A stretch of 64,000 bases of DNA from an uncultured Luminiphilus sp. (GCA_943787485.1 CALSMP010000004.1:1-64000); one strand, 5' to 3'. Positions 1 through 10,210 are shown, counted from the stretch's first letter. Made by a program: numbers and translations. Notes: generated by a model from the sequence alone, not told the origin.

Positions 1-1487
1 TCAATGAAGGCAAGCTCAAAATTCATACTGAACACGTGCTCGGTCAGTGAATCATTGGCGAAAAAGGTATCACTTGGCTGACGAAATATCCGCGTGGGTC
101 GCCGTAGCGGATGGACCAATTCAAAATCGGGATCAATACCCACGGCCGGACAATCCGCGAGGGAAATGCTCCCTCCGTCATCCACCCCAATCTCAAAGTA
201 CGCCGCAGGCTTAATCGCCTTGTGGAGCTTTTGCATAAGCTTGCGGTAACCCAGCCTCTCGTCGTCTCGTGGTAACCCCACTGGAGACAGAATAGGTCGA
301 ATCTTTCGCTCATCCGCGTGGGTTGCTTTGAGGGTGAGAGACGGCATGGGTCCCTGCACATTTTGCTGGACTCGACTGATGTAGATGTCGGCCAATTGGC
401 GCAAGATCGACTGTCGTGCTTGACCGTATTCGGTAGAAATCGTCGGTACCGTTCGGTTGCAGTTGCTTACCTCGCCAAACACCATGGTAGGTCTGAGGCT
501 AAAATTTTTCTCATCCCCCGTGACTTCCCTATATTTTTCATAGTATTCAGCGACAAGCTTATCTCGCTGCTCAGAGGTCAATGCCGTCGTCGTCCCGCCG
601 TGGTCCTGATGGAAGGAGCCCTCTCCCGGGAAGCTTATATATTGATTGCTTTCGTCGTGGGTCAGTCGATGAAAAATTTCGATATTTGAAAGACCACCAC
701 CCGCCTCGTCAAATCGTTCGTCATAACCACCACAATCCGCGAGCACTTCGCGCGTGGTAATCAAACAGTTAGTTTCGATTGCATCAAGCGTGTGCTTGTT
801 TACAACTTCACCAGGAATGACCGCGTAATCAAACAGCGCATATCCATTAGCGGGCCAGCCCAATTCTCTAAGCGCCTCTTCCTCGACCTCGAAAGCATTT
901 TCGACAGACCGGAGATTCTGCGACGCGGGGCCAAGCGTATATTGGGGGACATTGATCACAGGTCTTGGCACAGACTGAACAATGGACCTCGTGTTTCGCG
1001 CCACGCCGGGACTCAGAATGTGCGCCCCATCAATCATCAGCGCAATCGTGCTGAATTTGGCAGCCTCGATACCCTGGTTGAGTCCCGACACCGGCGAAGG
1101 ATGACCATCGACACGTATGACCCGGGCAACCTGTGGAAACTCCTGAAAGTCCTCTTTCCGCAACGCTGGGGAGGATCCATTATCGATGACGATGACCTCT
1201 AAATGCTCCGGAGCAATGCCTTGAAAGGACGGCGAAAGACTTGTGAGGGTGCGCCTGAGATGGCGCGGAATGTTGTAGGCCACCACCACAAAACTGATGC
1301 CATCAAAGGGTGCGCCACCCGACGCGTCAGAGAAGTCGATGCCCTCGTCAAAGCGGCGGTAAAAACGATCGGTCAGCCTCATCAAGTGCCGATCTTTTTC
1401 CCGCGTGATACGCAGCTCGCGAGCGAGCGCCTGATTACGCTGACGTAGCAACTGGATTTCGGCGCGAAGCGCCTCTAAAGAGTTCAT
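1..1487 (-). CDS. Family 2 glycosyltransferase with a C-terminal SAM-methyltransferase-like segment; partial, runs off the left edge
   Basis: Manual minus-strand translation from ATG at 1487 (MNSLEALRAEIQLLRQRNQALARELR...ISFVVVAYNIPRHLRRTL...) is open to position 1. It is absent from the ORF track because it has no stop in the window. C-terminal part reads YFEIGVDDGGSISLADCPAVGIDPDFELVHPL, resembling a methyltransferase motif I region. Confidence 0.82.
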   Translation of the reverse strand, partial: MNSLEALRAEIQLLRQRNQALARELRITREKDRHLMRLTDRFYRRFDEGIDFSDASGGAPFDGISFVVVAYNIPRHLRRTLTSLSPSFQGIAPEHLEVIVIDNGSSPALRKEDFQEFPQVARVIRVDGHPSPVSGLNQGIEAAKFSTIALMIDGAHILSPGVARNTRSIVQSVPRPVINVPQYTLGPASQNLRSVENAFEVEEEALRELGWPANGYALFDYAVIPGEVVNKHTLDAIETNCLITTREVLADCGGYDERFDEAGGGLSNIEIFHRLTHDESNQYISFPGEGSFHQDHGGTTTALTSEQRDKLVAEYYEKYREVTGDEKNFSLRPTMVFGEVSNCNRTVPTISTEYGQARQSILRQLADIYISRVQQNVQGPMPSLTLKATHADERKIRPILSPVGLPRDDERLGYRKLMQKLHKAIKPAAYFEIGVDDGGSISLADCPAVGIDPDFELVHPLRRPTRIFRQPSDTFFANDSLTEHVFSMNFELAFI

Positions 1488-1588
1488 TTATTCACCACTG
1501 GGCGCCCAGCATCGATCCGGAACATGGTAGTTTAGCACTGCACGCGAGGCCAGATGATACACACCGCCGACAAGCCCCGGGAAGCGGC

Positions 1589-2350
1589 TCATGACAAATT
1601 GATCTCAAAATTTCCACTGTGTCGAAGCCGATCATAATCGTGAATAACCTGCGACAAATCACCGGGCGAGGTCTTCACAAGCTTTTCAGTGAATACCTGT
1701 TGAGCGACGCCTAAGCGCGCTAGCAACATCGGGTAATCGTCGCGAAGACCCTCGTAAGTCATCAGAAGCGGATTCTTGAAGAGATCTCGCAACTGCACCA
1801 GGTAGTCTCTCTGTTCGGCAGCGAAGCGCTCGAGCGTTGCGAGTGAAAGTTCGATTTTTTGGTGTGAGGACTCAGACTGCTCTGCTTCTTCAGTCGGCGT
1901 GTGCTTGATTTTATATTTCACCATGCGGACCCTGCTGGCGTAATTTGCCAACTGATCGCGGCGGTAAAGAATAACGGGGACTATAGACTCCGAAATAAAA
2001 TAGTCTTGATATCGCGCCTTATGTTCACTCTTGAAAAAATCTTCGAGCACCAGCTTGAAGCCCACCGCTTCACTGTCAAAATTCCAGACATTGCGCTTTA
2101 AAAAATCGACGGGATCGCTTGCGCGGATCGGCAGCAAGGCCTCGACAGATTCTTTAGCCGACCTGTCCTGCAAAGGATCACTCAAGGGCACTAGACCATT
2201 AATCCACTCCCTCGATAAAACCTCACCATGACAAACAAGTTGCGGGTGAGCGTGCAGGGAAAGTCGCAATAAGGTCGACCCGCTTCGCGCCTGACAAAAA
2301 ATGACGAATTTTTGTTGTTTACCTGCCATTGCGCCTGCTAAGCCGTTCAC
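1589..2350 (-). CDS. Sulfotransferase family protein
   Basis: N-terminal KFVIFCQARSGSTLLRLSLHAHPQLVCHGEVLS matches the PAPS-binding region of sulfotransferases. Confidence 0.8.
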   Translation of the reverse strand: MNGLAGAMAGKQQKFVIFCQARSGSTLLRLSLHAHPQLVCHGEVLSREWINGLVPLSDPLQDRSAKESVEALLPIRASDPVDFLKRNVWNFDSEAVGFKLVLEDFFKSEHKARYQDYFISESIVPVILYRRDQLANYASRVRMVKYKIKHTPTEEAEQSESSHQKIELSLATLERFAAEQRDYLVQLRDLFKNPLLMTYEGLRDDYPMLLARLGVAQQVFTEKLVKTSPGDLSQVIHDYDRLRHSGNFEINLS

Positions 2351-2493
2351 TCAGAACGGATAATCGAGCATTTATCCGCAGCGGTTAAAGGATTTCCAAA
2401 GCTCGACCCTGCACCTCTGCGCCGAACACGCGAGACGAGTATTCGCCGATAGGGGTACCGCGCTTCTGCCACCCGCCGCCGGAGAACCGGCCA

Positions 2494-3453
2494 CTATGAG
2501 TCCACCGCACTGCGTGACGAAATCTCGATGGCCTGACTATCCTCAGCCTCCGGCATGGGCGTATTGATTGAAAGCCGAATAAAACGCTCGACCTCGGGTG
2601 ATAGTTGCCCCAGATAAATCGGCTCTGTTTGGGGGCATTGATAAGACTCTCCCCGCAACGAGGCATACTGTGCCTCAAACTGCTCGAGAAGCACTTCGCG
2701 CTTTACCCGTTCAACGCCCCCGGTCGTCACTCCCTCGTGAAACTGGTGGAAGGTGCCCTCTCCCATCAGCACTACATGCTGTACTCCCGAAGCCTCACAA
2801 GCCCGGCGATAAAAATCGAGGTTTAAAAGCCCCCCGCCCGGCAGCGTGAAGCGTCGATCAAAGCCGCCCAGTCGATCCCAAATGTGGCGTGGGACACTGA
2901 TACAGTTGCTCTCACTGTTCGGCCTAAAGATTCCTGCCGTGCATGAGCCGCTAAAGCAGGCAATTTCGAAAAGCCTGTAACCGCGCGCAGGCCACGCTAT
3001 TTTTTGCAAAAGCGCGGCCTCTTCCTCGCACCCGTATCCCATTTCAACCGAATTTTGCTGAAGTTGACGCCCGAGGTGATAGCCCGGCACGCTGACTACC
3101 GTGTCCCGCGCGAGCTTGTGAGCTTTAATGACGCCCGACACCAGCCCCGGCGTGACCATCCGAGCGCCATCGACCATCACACAAATGTGAGACCCGTTAG
3201 CAACGCTCCCACCAAAGTTAACCGCGTGAACCGGCGTTGGCTCGGACTCCACTCTCAGGTGGTAACTAAAGTTAGCAGGGAGTGCTCGGAGTGTGGCGGT
3301 GTCTAGATTGTTGGTCGATCTGTTCTCGACAACGATGACTTCATACTCATCCTCGCTGACATCACGCTGGTAGTGGCTTGATAAGGAGTGCAAGGTCTTG
3401 CTCGCCTGCTCAGGCATATTGTGTACTACAACCACGATACTCAGCATCGCTTC
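2494..3453 (-). CDS. Family 2 glycosyltransferase, paralogue of the 1..1487 protein
   Basis: MLSIVVVVHNMPEQASKTLHSLSSHYQ...EVIVVENRS GT-A start. Track ORF extends to 3498; the internal Met (MLSIV) is the likely start. Confidence 0.8.
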   Translation of the reverse strand, partial: EAMLSIVVVVHNMPEQASKTLHSLSSHYQRDVSEDEYEVIVVENRSTNNLDTATLRALPANFSYHLRVESEPTPVHAVNFGGSVANGSHICVMVDGARMVTPGLVSGVIKAHKLARDTVVSVPGYHLGRQLQQNSVEMGYGCEEEAALLQKIAWPARGYRLFEIACFSGSCTAGIFRPNSESNCISVPRHIWDRLGGFDRRFTLPGGGLLNLDFYRRACEASGVQHVVLMGEGTFHQFHEGVTTGGVERVKREVLLEQFEAQYASLRGESYQCPQTEPIYLGQLSPEVERFIRLSINTPMPEAEDSQAIEISSRSAVDS

Positions 3454-3595
3454 CTCCGAACGCTTTTTGCGGCAGTGACTCACCGCGTTGTCGATCACAT
3501 CAGTCGAACTTTTCCGCCTTAGGGCGGCACTACACCGGTATTAACCCTAAAAATCAACTCCGGCTCAAAGCTCACCGCCCATTCGTAGAAACAGC

Positions 3596-6058
3596 CTACT
3601 CCTGCAACAGCAAGGTGTCTCCAATCTGGCTAGCCGCAATATCCTCTTCACAGAATGGGAAGCGCACCCAACGCTTATCCGAATAAAGCTTGGTCTGATC
3701 CGCAAAGTGCGGGGATTCAGGGTCTGTCGACTGCGACGGAACCAGAATGACATCGGCAATGGGGCATTCGCTTTCATCCCAGGTCACCGCCTGAATATAG
3801 CTATTTCCCGACCCCGGATTGACGTAGCCGCCATCGGACAAACCAACACCGATAGCGCCGTAAACGCCCATATTGCCCGTGCCCCCATGTATCGGCACGT
3901 TCTCGCCGTTCCGCTCAAGGTACTGAATATCGCCCCACGCCGCGTCGATGGGGACATTGTTGCTCGCGAGTCTGTCCGCCGCATATCCCAAGGCGTCGAT
4001 CACAAGCTGGGCGTTTGAGGCATTCTCCAAATCAATGCCTGCGGGGGTGTTCAGTGGATCAGCGGGATCAAAGTCAACCGTCCAGAAGCTGGGATCAGAG
4101 ACGACATTCTGAAAGCTGTTGCCCCGCTGTGAGCGAATATAGCGCCAGAATTCAGTAAAGATTTGCGCCCCTTTGCTGGGCAGATCGACTCGGCCGTCCC
4201 AGCTCGCCAGCACATCGCACAACGCTTGAAGACCTGTAGCCTCCTCCAGGGCACAGACCGCAGCGATATCAGACCCTGTCACCTCCATGCCATAGACGCG
4301 ATTGGAATACATCAGACCTTTCAGCGTCTCCAAATCAAACAGCGGGGTTTCGCTGAGACCATCGGTCGCCTGCTTTCGCTCTTCCACCATGAGGTGGCCA
4401 ATACGGGTGCGAAGAAACTGCTGGGTTCCCTCATACCCCAAAGGTCCCATGATCGTGGGGAATCCCTCCAACGGAGTAGCCGGATTACTTAACCAGTAAC
4501 CGTTATTGCTGTTACCCACGTAGTCTCGATTGCGCAACTGGGGAAGTTGGCTCGCGCCGTACAACCCGCTGCCCTCGGGCGCTTCCGGATCTTCACCCCA
4601 TTCACACGCCGAGGTAGAACCATCGAGGGAAATGATGACGTTGGTAGTAGCGGTGGCAAGAATAGGTCCAATGATGCCATTGATGCACAGGTCCAGCTGT
4701 TCTTGGGTAATGTTGGGAATGGCCGAGAGCTCGCCATAAAACACCTCACCATTTCGATCGGCGGCTATTTCGTGAAAGACCGGATTGCCAATCGTTGCCA
4801 AGGAGTCAACGTAAGCACTTAAATTCTCCGCCTTGCCTTTTTGTATCCACTGCTCGATGCCGCGGATTCCGGTAAGGATGTTGGCGTCCTTGAACGCCAA
4901 CACTGAGCCGGTAAACATCGGCCAGCCATCCAGAAGCGAGCTTACGCCTTTCAGATTGACCACCGGACCAAAATGGGATTCATAAAAAGTAAAGCTACGA
5001 TCTTCCAGCGTGCCATCTTCAAGCTTGACCTGGGCAGTAATGTCGACAGGCACGATATCCCGCATTTCACCGTCGTACTCGTACTGCAACGGATTTTCCG
5101 GGTTGAGCTTCAACTCATAGAGGCTAAAGCGGTTGGCGTAGGAAACGGTGTGGGTCCACGCCACATCCTTGTTGAAGCCGATACCAATGAACGGAAAGCC
5201 CTGGAGCGCAGCGCCCGCCACGTCGTATTCGCCAGGCAAGGTCAGGTGAGCCTGATACCAGGCACCGGCGCCAAACCAGGGCTGGTGGGGATTGCCCAAC
5301 AGCATAGCTGAACCCGTCTGGGAGCTTTCACTCCCTACGGCAAGCGCATTACTGCCCTCCTCCATGGGTCTCATGTCACCGAGGCTTGCCGACAAATCCC
5401 TGGCAAGTGCCGACAAATCACCGTTGGGGAGGAGCCCCGTGGCCCCATCGTCAGGTGGCCCTTCAACGGCGAGCAGCGCCGATCGGAAGGTGCCATTATC
5501 AGAGCTTCCTCGAAGCGCCTCTCGACGCAGGTATAAAAACAAGTCCGTGGTATCTATCTCTGAGACCCACTCGGCATTGCGACACCCGTAGTCACCCTCC
5601 GGCAGGTTCTCGACGCCTGTTTCATTGAGATAACGATTCATACCCCGGGCATAACCCTCGGCAAGCTCACGCGTGAACTCAGGTAGCTGACTCACAAACT
5701 TCTGTTCGAACTCGGCCTTATCGCCGTTGAGGTACCGGAACAGAAAATCGGATCCCAGATTGCCCATGCTCTCACCCATGAGCTCGGCTGAGCGGCCGCT
5801 GGCAAAAACGATTTCACGCATCGTTACGCAGTAATTGTCCTGCGCATAGGCATAACCAAATCCATAACCCAGACTCTTCCAGTCGTTGGCCGTTATGTGG
5901 GGGATACCGTACTCAGTTCGCCTTATTTCGGCATTAAGCTCATAGGTTGGCTCGGGCGGTGGCGGTGGTGGCGGTATTGGCTGGGCTTCCTCGATACTGG
6001 AATCATTACAGGCAGATAAAAGCGTCAAGGCTAGAAGAACTATAAGTTTCTTATGCAT
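3596..6058 (-). CDS. Penicillin acylase family protein (Ntn hydrolase), predicted lipoprotein
   Basis: Signal/lipobox MHKKLIVLLALTLLSAC; RRTEYGIPHITANDWKSLGYGFGYAYAQDN; EEGSNALAVG fits the autocatalytic Ser nucleophile site. Track ORF starts at 6121. Confidence 0.87.
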   Translation of the reverse strand: MHKKLIVLLALTLLSACNDSSIEEAQPIPPPPPPPEPTYELNAEIRRTEYGIPHITANDWKSLGYGFGYAYAQDNYCVTMREIVFASGRSAELMGESMGNLGSDFLFRYLNGDKAEFEQKFVSQLPEFTRELAEGYARGMNRYLNETGVENLPEGDYGCRNAEWVSEIDTTDLFLYLRREALRGSSDNGTFRSALLAVEGPPDDGATGLLPNGDLSALARDLSASLGDMRPMEEGSNALAVGSESSQTGSAMLLGNPHQPWFGAGAWYQAHLTLPGEYDVAGAALQGFPFIGIGFNKDVAWTHTVSYANRFSLYELKLNPENPLQYEYDGEMRDIVPVDITAQVKLEDGTLEDRSFTFYESHFGPVVNLKGVSSLLDGWPMFTGSVLAFKDANILTGIRGIEQWIQKGKAENLSAYVDSLATIGNPVFHEIAADRNGEVFYGELSAIPNITQEQLDLCINGIIGPILATATTNVIISLDGSTSACEWGEDPEAPEGSGLYGASQLPQLRNRDYVGNSNNGYWLSNPATPLEGFPTIMGPLGYEGTQQFLRTRIGHLMVEERKQATDGLSETPLFDLETLKGLMYSNRVYGMEVTGSDIAAVCALEEATGLQALCDVLASWDGRVDLPSKGAQIFTEFWRYIRSQRGNSFQNVVSDPSFWTVDFDPADPLNTPAGIDLENASNAQLVIDALGYAADRLASNNVPIDAAWGDIQYLERNGENVPIHGGTGNMGVYGAIGVGLSDGGYVNPGSGNSYIQAVTWDESECPIADVILVPSQSTDPESPHFADQTKLYSDKRWVRFPFCEEDIAASQIGDTLLLQE

Positions 6059-6205
6059 GTGAGTCAGTTCCATATAGCGTGACTCGCGAAAGTACGCACA
6101 GAACGCAGAAAACACAAGCATCCGAAGTGAATTGTTACCCTCGGGAATCCATATTGATTGGTCAAAGCCAGAACGCCCCTACCCGAGACGTTTTCAGCGA
6201 GACGG

Positions 6206-7903
6206 CTAGAGGGCTAACCCAGCGTTATCGGCAATACCCTGTATCTTTGGCTGGTTAACTGTCAGGGCATCAATGGTCTTTTTGGAGCGAAGCCACCGTG
6301 CCACCACATCCCACACCGGCTCACCTTCAACCTGTTGTACCGAGGCCCAGCCAGCAACCTTGTAGGTTCTCGAAGGATCAATCTCTTGACCAGCGAGGGC
6401 CATGGTATTTATGCGATTGCCAGCATCTGCCATGGGCGCGATGCTGTAATCAAGCCCGCCAACCCTTACCATGTCGCCCCCCTGTTGATAGTAGGGATCG
6501 GGGTTGAACAAATTATCCGCCACATCCTCAAGCACCACTTTGAGAAAATCGCCTCTCATGTCAGTTAATGTCACCGCCGGATAGGTTATGGCAACCTGGG
6601 ACATCAAATCTTCCATCGTAATGCTATCGCCCGGCAACAAGGTCGTTCCCCACCTAAACCCTGGCGAGAGAGCCAGGTCCGCGCCCATCTCATCCATCAA
6701 TGCATTGCAAATCAGCTGATCGAAACTGCCATTGAAATTGCCGCGTCGATACAACAAACCTTCTGTTGTTGCCAGCACTTCACTCAGCTGCTGTTCGTAG
6801 GGCGCTCTAATATCCGCGATAAGTTGGGCCATGTCGGGATCCGCAGGTAGCATGTCGGCGAAGACCGGCAGTAACTGGTAGGACCAATCCTTAATTTTTC
6901 CATCACGCACATCAAAATCGAGCACTCCCATAAACTTTCCGTTTGACCCGGCGTTAGTCACCAACGTCACCCCCTGCGGGTTCTTTATTTCGAGCGCCTT
7001 GGGAATCGCATCGTGGGTGTGCCCACCCAGAATGGCATCCAGTCCGGTGACACGGGACGCGAGCTTGATGTCCGTGTCTGCACCGTTGTGGGAAAGAAGG
7101 ACGACGACCTGGGCACCCTGAGCTCGCACTGTATCCACTTTTGCTTGCAGCTCGCGCTCTTGGATCCCGAAGGTCCACCCCTCGGTCAGGTAACCCGGAT
7201 TAGCGATGGGGGTATACGGAAACGCCTGACCGATGATCGCTACCGGCACACCGTTCATTTCCCGCATCGTATGCCCTGGAAAAATCGGGTCACCAAAATC
7301 GAAGTCTTTCACGTTATGCGCTAAAAATTCGATGTGCCCCTCTAGGTCATTCTCGACGATCTCAAGAACTCGGTCGGTGCCCAGGGTAAATTCCCAGTGC
7401 CCCGTCATGATGTCGATGCCCAGTAGTTTTGAGGCATCGACCATGTCCTGCCCCTTGGTCCACAAAGAAGTCGCGGAGCCTTGCCACAGATCGCCGCCGT
7501 CCAGCAATAAAGCGCCCGGGCGATTAGCCTTCAGCCGCTTCACCAGAGTGGCTAGGTGCGCGAAGCCGCCAACCTGTCCGTACTCTTGGGCGGCAGCCAC
7601 AAAATCAAGATAGGTGAAGGCATGAGATTCCCGCGTCTTCGGGGAAATACCGTAGGCGGCCAGCAGCGCGTCTCCCACCAAATGAGGGGGACGGTTACGG
7701 GCGGCGTGCAAGCCGATATTAACGTCGGGTTCCCGGTAATAGAGCGGCAGCAATTGAGCGTGCGCATCCGTCATGTGGAGCAGATGGACATTGCCCACCC
7801 GAGGTATGTCGTACGCGGCCTGGGAACGTGAAACCATGCCGGGCAACGTCAGACCCGCCGCCATCCCCAGCGCAAGCATCTGATTAAATTCACGACGATT
7901 CAT
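6206..7903 (-). CDS. soxB: Thiosulfohydrolase SoxB
   Basis: VHLLHMTDAHAQLLPLYYREPDVNIG, GGDLWQGSATSLWTKGQDMV, GGHTHDAIP; Tat-like N-terminus; sits in a sox cluster. Confidence 0.95.
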   Translation of the reverse strand: MNRREFNQMLALGMAAGLTLPGMVSRSQAAYDIPRVGNVHLLHMTDAHAQLLPLYYREPDVNIGLHAARNRPPHLVGDALLAAYGISPKTRESHAFTYLDFVAAAQEYGQVGGFAHLATLVKRLKANRPGALLLDGGDLWQGSATSLWTKGQDMVDASKLLGIDIMTGHWEFTLGTDRVLEIVENDLEGHIEFLAHNVKDFDFGDPIFPGHTMREMNGVPVAIIGQAFPYTPIANPGYLTEGWTFGIQERELQAKVDTVRAQGAQVVVLLSHNGADTDIKLASRVTGLDAILGGHTHDAIPKALEIKNPQGVTLVTNAGSNGKFMGVLDFDVRDGKIKDWSYQLLPVFADMLPADPDMAQLIADIRAPYEQQLSEVLATTEGLLYRRGNFNGSFDQLICNALMDEMGADLALSPGFRWGTTLLPGDSITMEDLMSQVAITYPAVTLTDMRGDFLKVVLEDVADNLFNPDPYYQQGGDMVRVGGLDYSIAPMADAGNRINTMALAGQEIDPSRTYKVAGWASVQQVEGEPVWDVVARWLRSKKTIDALTVNQPKIQGIADNAGLAL

Positions 7904-7937
7904 AGAAGTCCTTCACACACCGCCAGAGAACAGGCGC

Positions 7938-8543
7938 TTACTCGATCGATTGATTAACGGGAGAATCCGGGTCGAAGAGATAGGCCATCAAATCTTTAAG
8001 CTGCTGCTCAGTCAAAATACCCAAAGCGCCAAAACGCGGCATATGGGAGCACACGTTGTAGGCGTGTGTATTCCAGAGCTTGGTCCACGTATAGCGAAGC
8101 ATCACCTCACTTTGTCCACGCGCGCCATAGCCCATGAGCGAGGGTCCCAAATTGCCGTAGGCAACTTCAGTGGGATCCAGCTGATGACAGGCGTAACAAT
8201 TGCCCCCGTTAGGCGCCTCGGGATCATCCGAGTACTGAAGCCCGCGGCCGTTATTGGCTACCTCAGCACCGCGTGCCCAGTCACCGATAAAGTCATCGCC
8301 CTCGGGAAAGACCACGCTGGCCATCGCCTCATCACGCAACGCCGATTCCATCGCACTATCGCCGGCTTGACCCCGCGGTTTACTGCAAAATTCCTGCAAT
8401 GGGTCTCGCTGCAAACGACCCATATCCACGTGGTTAATGGCTTCGAACGAGCTTCCCAGGGCTTCGGGCAATGAGTCTGCCTGGGTGAGCCCAGTGCCAG
8501 CCAAACTCGCTAGCATGAGTAAGTGCGCCACCCTCTTTTTCAT
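7938..8543 (-). CDS. soxX: SoxX, c-type cytochrome of the SoxAX complex
   Basis: MKKRVAHLLMLASLAGTGLTQA signal peptide; CYACH haem motif; GNLGPSLMGYGARG; position between soxA and soxB. Track ORF starts at 8741. Confidence 0.9.
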   Translation of the reverse strand: MKKRVAHLLMLASLAGTGLTQADSLPEALGSSFEAINHVDMGRLQRDPLQEFCSKPRGQAGDSAMESALRDEAMASVVFPEGDDFIGDWARGAEVANNGRGLQYSDDPEAPNGGNCYACHQLDPTEVAYGNLGPSLMGYGARGQSEVMLRYTWTKLWNTHAYNVCSHMPRFGALGILTEQQLKDLMAYLFDPDSPVNQSIE

Positions 8544-8557
8544 ACTGGTTAACTCCC

Positions 8558-9379
8558 TCAACGCTTCAGTCCCGGTGCCATCATGGGGGCGCCGGCGGCG
8601 GTAACCGCAAGATACGTTTGTAGGGCGACGGTGACATCGGACCCCACGCCAAGCAACGGAAATCGTTGCTGACGGAAACAGTCGCGCATGCGCCACCCCA
8701 TTGTTCGCACAATCCCCTCGGAAATTCGATACGCCGGCCAAGCGCTGTAAGACGCAGCGGCACCTTCATGGGACGTGAGATCCGGCAGGGACTGCAGGCG
8801 AATTCGCTTATCTTGCTGGCCATGACAGGTCGCGCAGGAAAAGTCATGGGGCCCCGCCCGGTAGTAGAAAAGCTGTTCGCCCAAGGTAAAAAACTCGCGT
8901 TCCTTGACGTGCTCCTGCCCGGGCGCAATAGGCATACCGCTGGACTGATCGGCAAGCCACGCGACCAAGGCTTCGATCTCCGTACCCAAATCGCCTCGCA
9001 TTGAATAGGGATAACCTTCGATCTCTGCGCTGGGCCTGCCCTGCAGCTCACCCATGCAGAAAATCAGCCGCGCCTCGACATCCATCACCTTATCTACGTC
9101 AGCAAAATACCGGGGCAAGCGCGCATAAGCGCCCTCGACGACCCCCGGACCCAGGCCGAGATCACAGTCTTCAAGCGATGTGTTTTTCGGTCCCTGCGGC
9201 TCGAGCCAGTACTCCTCGCCCTCGTCAATCACAAAGATGGCGGGATTGTCGTCGCCAAACATCGCGCGGTACTCGTCAAAAATACCGGCATCCTCACCAG
9301 ACGACGGGGCGGCAGCAATAAGCAACCCAAACAGGGCACTGAGCCACCTTGTATTTCGTATCGATTCCATCAGACCCAT
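8558..9379 (-). CDS. soxA: SoxA, c-type cytochrome of the SoxAX complex (one CxxCH visible)
   Basis: FSCATCHGQQDKRIRLQSLPDLTS and WRMRDCFRQQRFP (haem-ligand Cys region) typical of SoxA. Confidence 0.93.
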   Translation of the reverse strand: MGLMESIRNTRWLSALFGLLIAAAPSSGEDAGIFDEYRAMFGDDNPAIFVIDEGEEYWLEPQGPKNTSLEDCDLGLGPGVVEGAYARLPRYFADVDKVMDVEARLIFCMGELQGRPSAEIEGYPYSMRGDLGTEIEALVAWLADQSSGMPIAPGQEHVKEREFFTLGEQLFYYRAGPHDFSCATCHGQQDKRIRLQSLPDLTSHEGAAASYSAWPAYRISEGIVRTMGWRMRDCFRQQRFPLLGVGSDVTVALQTYLAVTAAGAPMMAPGLKR

Positions 9380-9393
9380 CGTCCGGTCACCCC

Positions 9394-9705
9394 TTATCGG
9401 ATTGTCGTTTCACCCTCGTCGGTTGCGCCGGTATTATCTCGCCACATAACCTTTACAGTATCCCCCGCCTGACCACCAGCAAAGCGCACGCCGAGAAAGG
9501 GGTTGGCAGAAACCGCAGCGCCCCAATAGCTGTGCATGACCACCTGATCATTATGGGTAACGGTAACCTCTTCAATGTAATGCGCGGGGATTGCGTCGCC
9601 CGCCTGATTTTTGCGTAAGCCCGTTTCCATGGGATGACGCATCAGTGCTTTGACTTCACAGGTATCACCATCTAACTGTGCACGAATTCGAATTTTTCCA
9701 GCCAT
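9394..9705 (-). CDS. soxZ: SoxZ sulfur carrier subunit
   Basis: MAGKIRIRAQLDGDTCEVKALMRHPMETGLRKNQAGDAIPAHYIEEVTV. Confidence 0.95.
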   Translation of the reverse strand: MAGKIRIRAQLDGDTCEVKALMRHPMETGLRKNQAGDAIPAHYIEEVTVTHNDQVVMHSYWGAAVSANPFLGVRFAGGQAGDTVKVMWRDNTGATDEGETTIR

Positions 9706-9716
9706 CGTTATTCTCC

Positions 9717-10193
9717 TTAGCCGCCACAACCGCCAAGGGTCACCTTGGTCTCTTTACTCGCCATATAAAAACCACTGTCAGTCTCTGCCACCGCATACAA
9801 ATTACAGGTCTGCGCCACCTTCACGCGAGTTTCGACGTAAGGCCTGGTGCCCTCGATCATGGAAAACATGGCCGCCATGGGATTCGGGTTTTTCTCCACC
9901 ATGACATACAGTCGTCGGACCCCTGGCAGTAGCGACTCATCGACCTCAATCTTGATCGGAACCACCGCGCCATTCTCGGCTATGTCGGGAGTCGTGAATA
10001 TAATGCCAGCGCTCTCCGCCGGCGTTTGGCCCAAGGCTGCAAATGTACCGTCCATGTCTGTCGCCGCAAACGCTGCACTTGGCTTAGTTATCGTGGCCCA
10101 TAATTTTGTTGGTACCGCAGCGACCGCCGCCACGAAGATTCCCATGCGCAGCAATCCTCGTCGCGCGATGCCCGCCCCTGATTCACGTTTCAT
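9717..10193 (-). CDS. soxY: SoxY sulfur carrier subunit
   Basis: Tat-like RRGLLRMG leader and C-terminal GGCGG carrying the conserved cysteine. Start may be 10193 or 10202. Confidence 0.95.
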   Translation of the reverse strand: MKRESGAGIARRGLLRMGIFVAAVAAVPTKLWATITKPSAAFAATDMDGTFAALGQTPAESAGIIFTTPDIAENGAVVPIKIEVDESLLPGVRRLYVMVEKNPNPMAAMFSMIEGTRPYVETRVKVAQTCNLYAVAETDSGFYMASKETKVTLGGCGG

Positions 10194-10210
10194 AGCATTC
10201 ATCTCCTCGT

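Noticed and set aside
44-1448. Tracked ORFs 44..361(-), 318..689(+), 792..1202(+), 1203..1448(+)
   Set aside because: Covered by one long minus-strand reading frame with clear glycosyltransferase content; these are shadow ORFs.
2385-2678. 97-aa minus ORF
   Set aside because: Overlaps the 3' end of the GT2 gene in another frame, no family signature.
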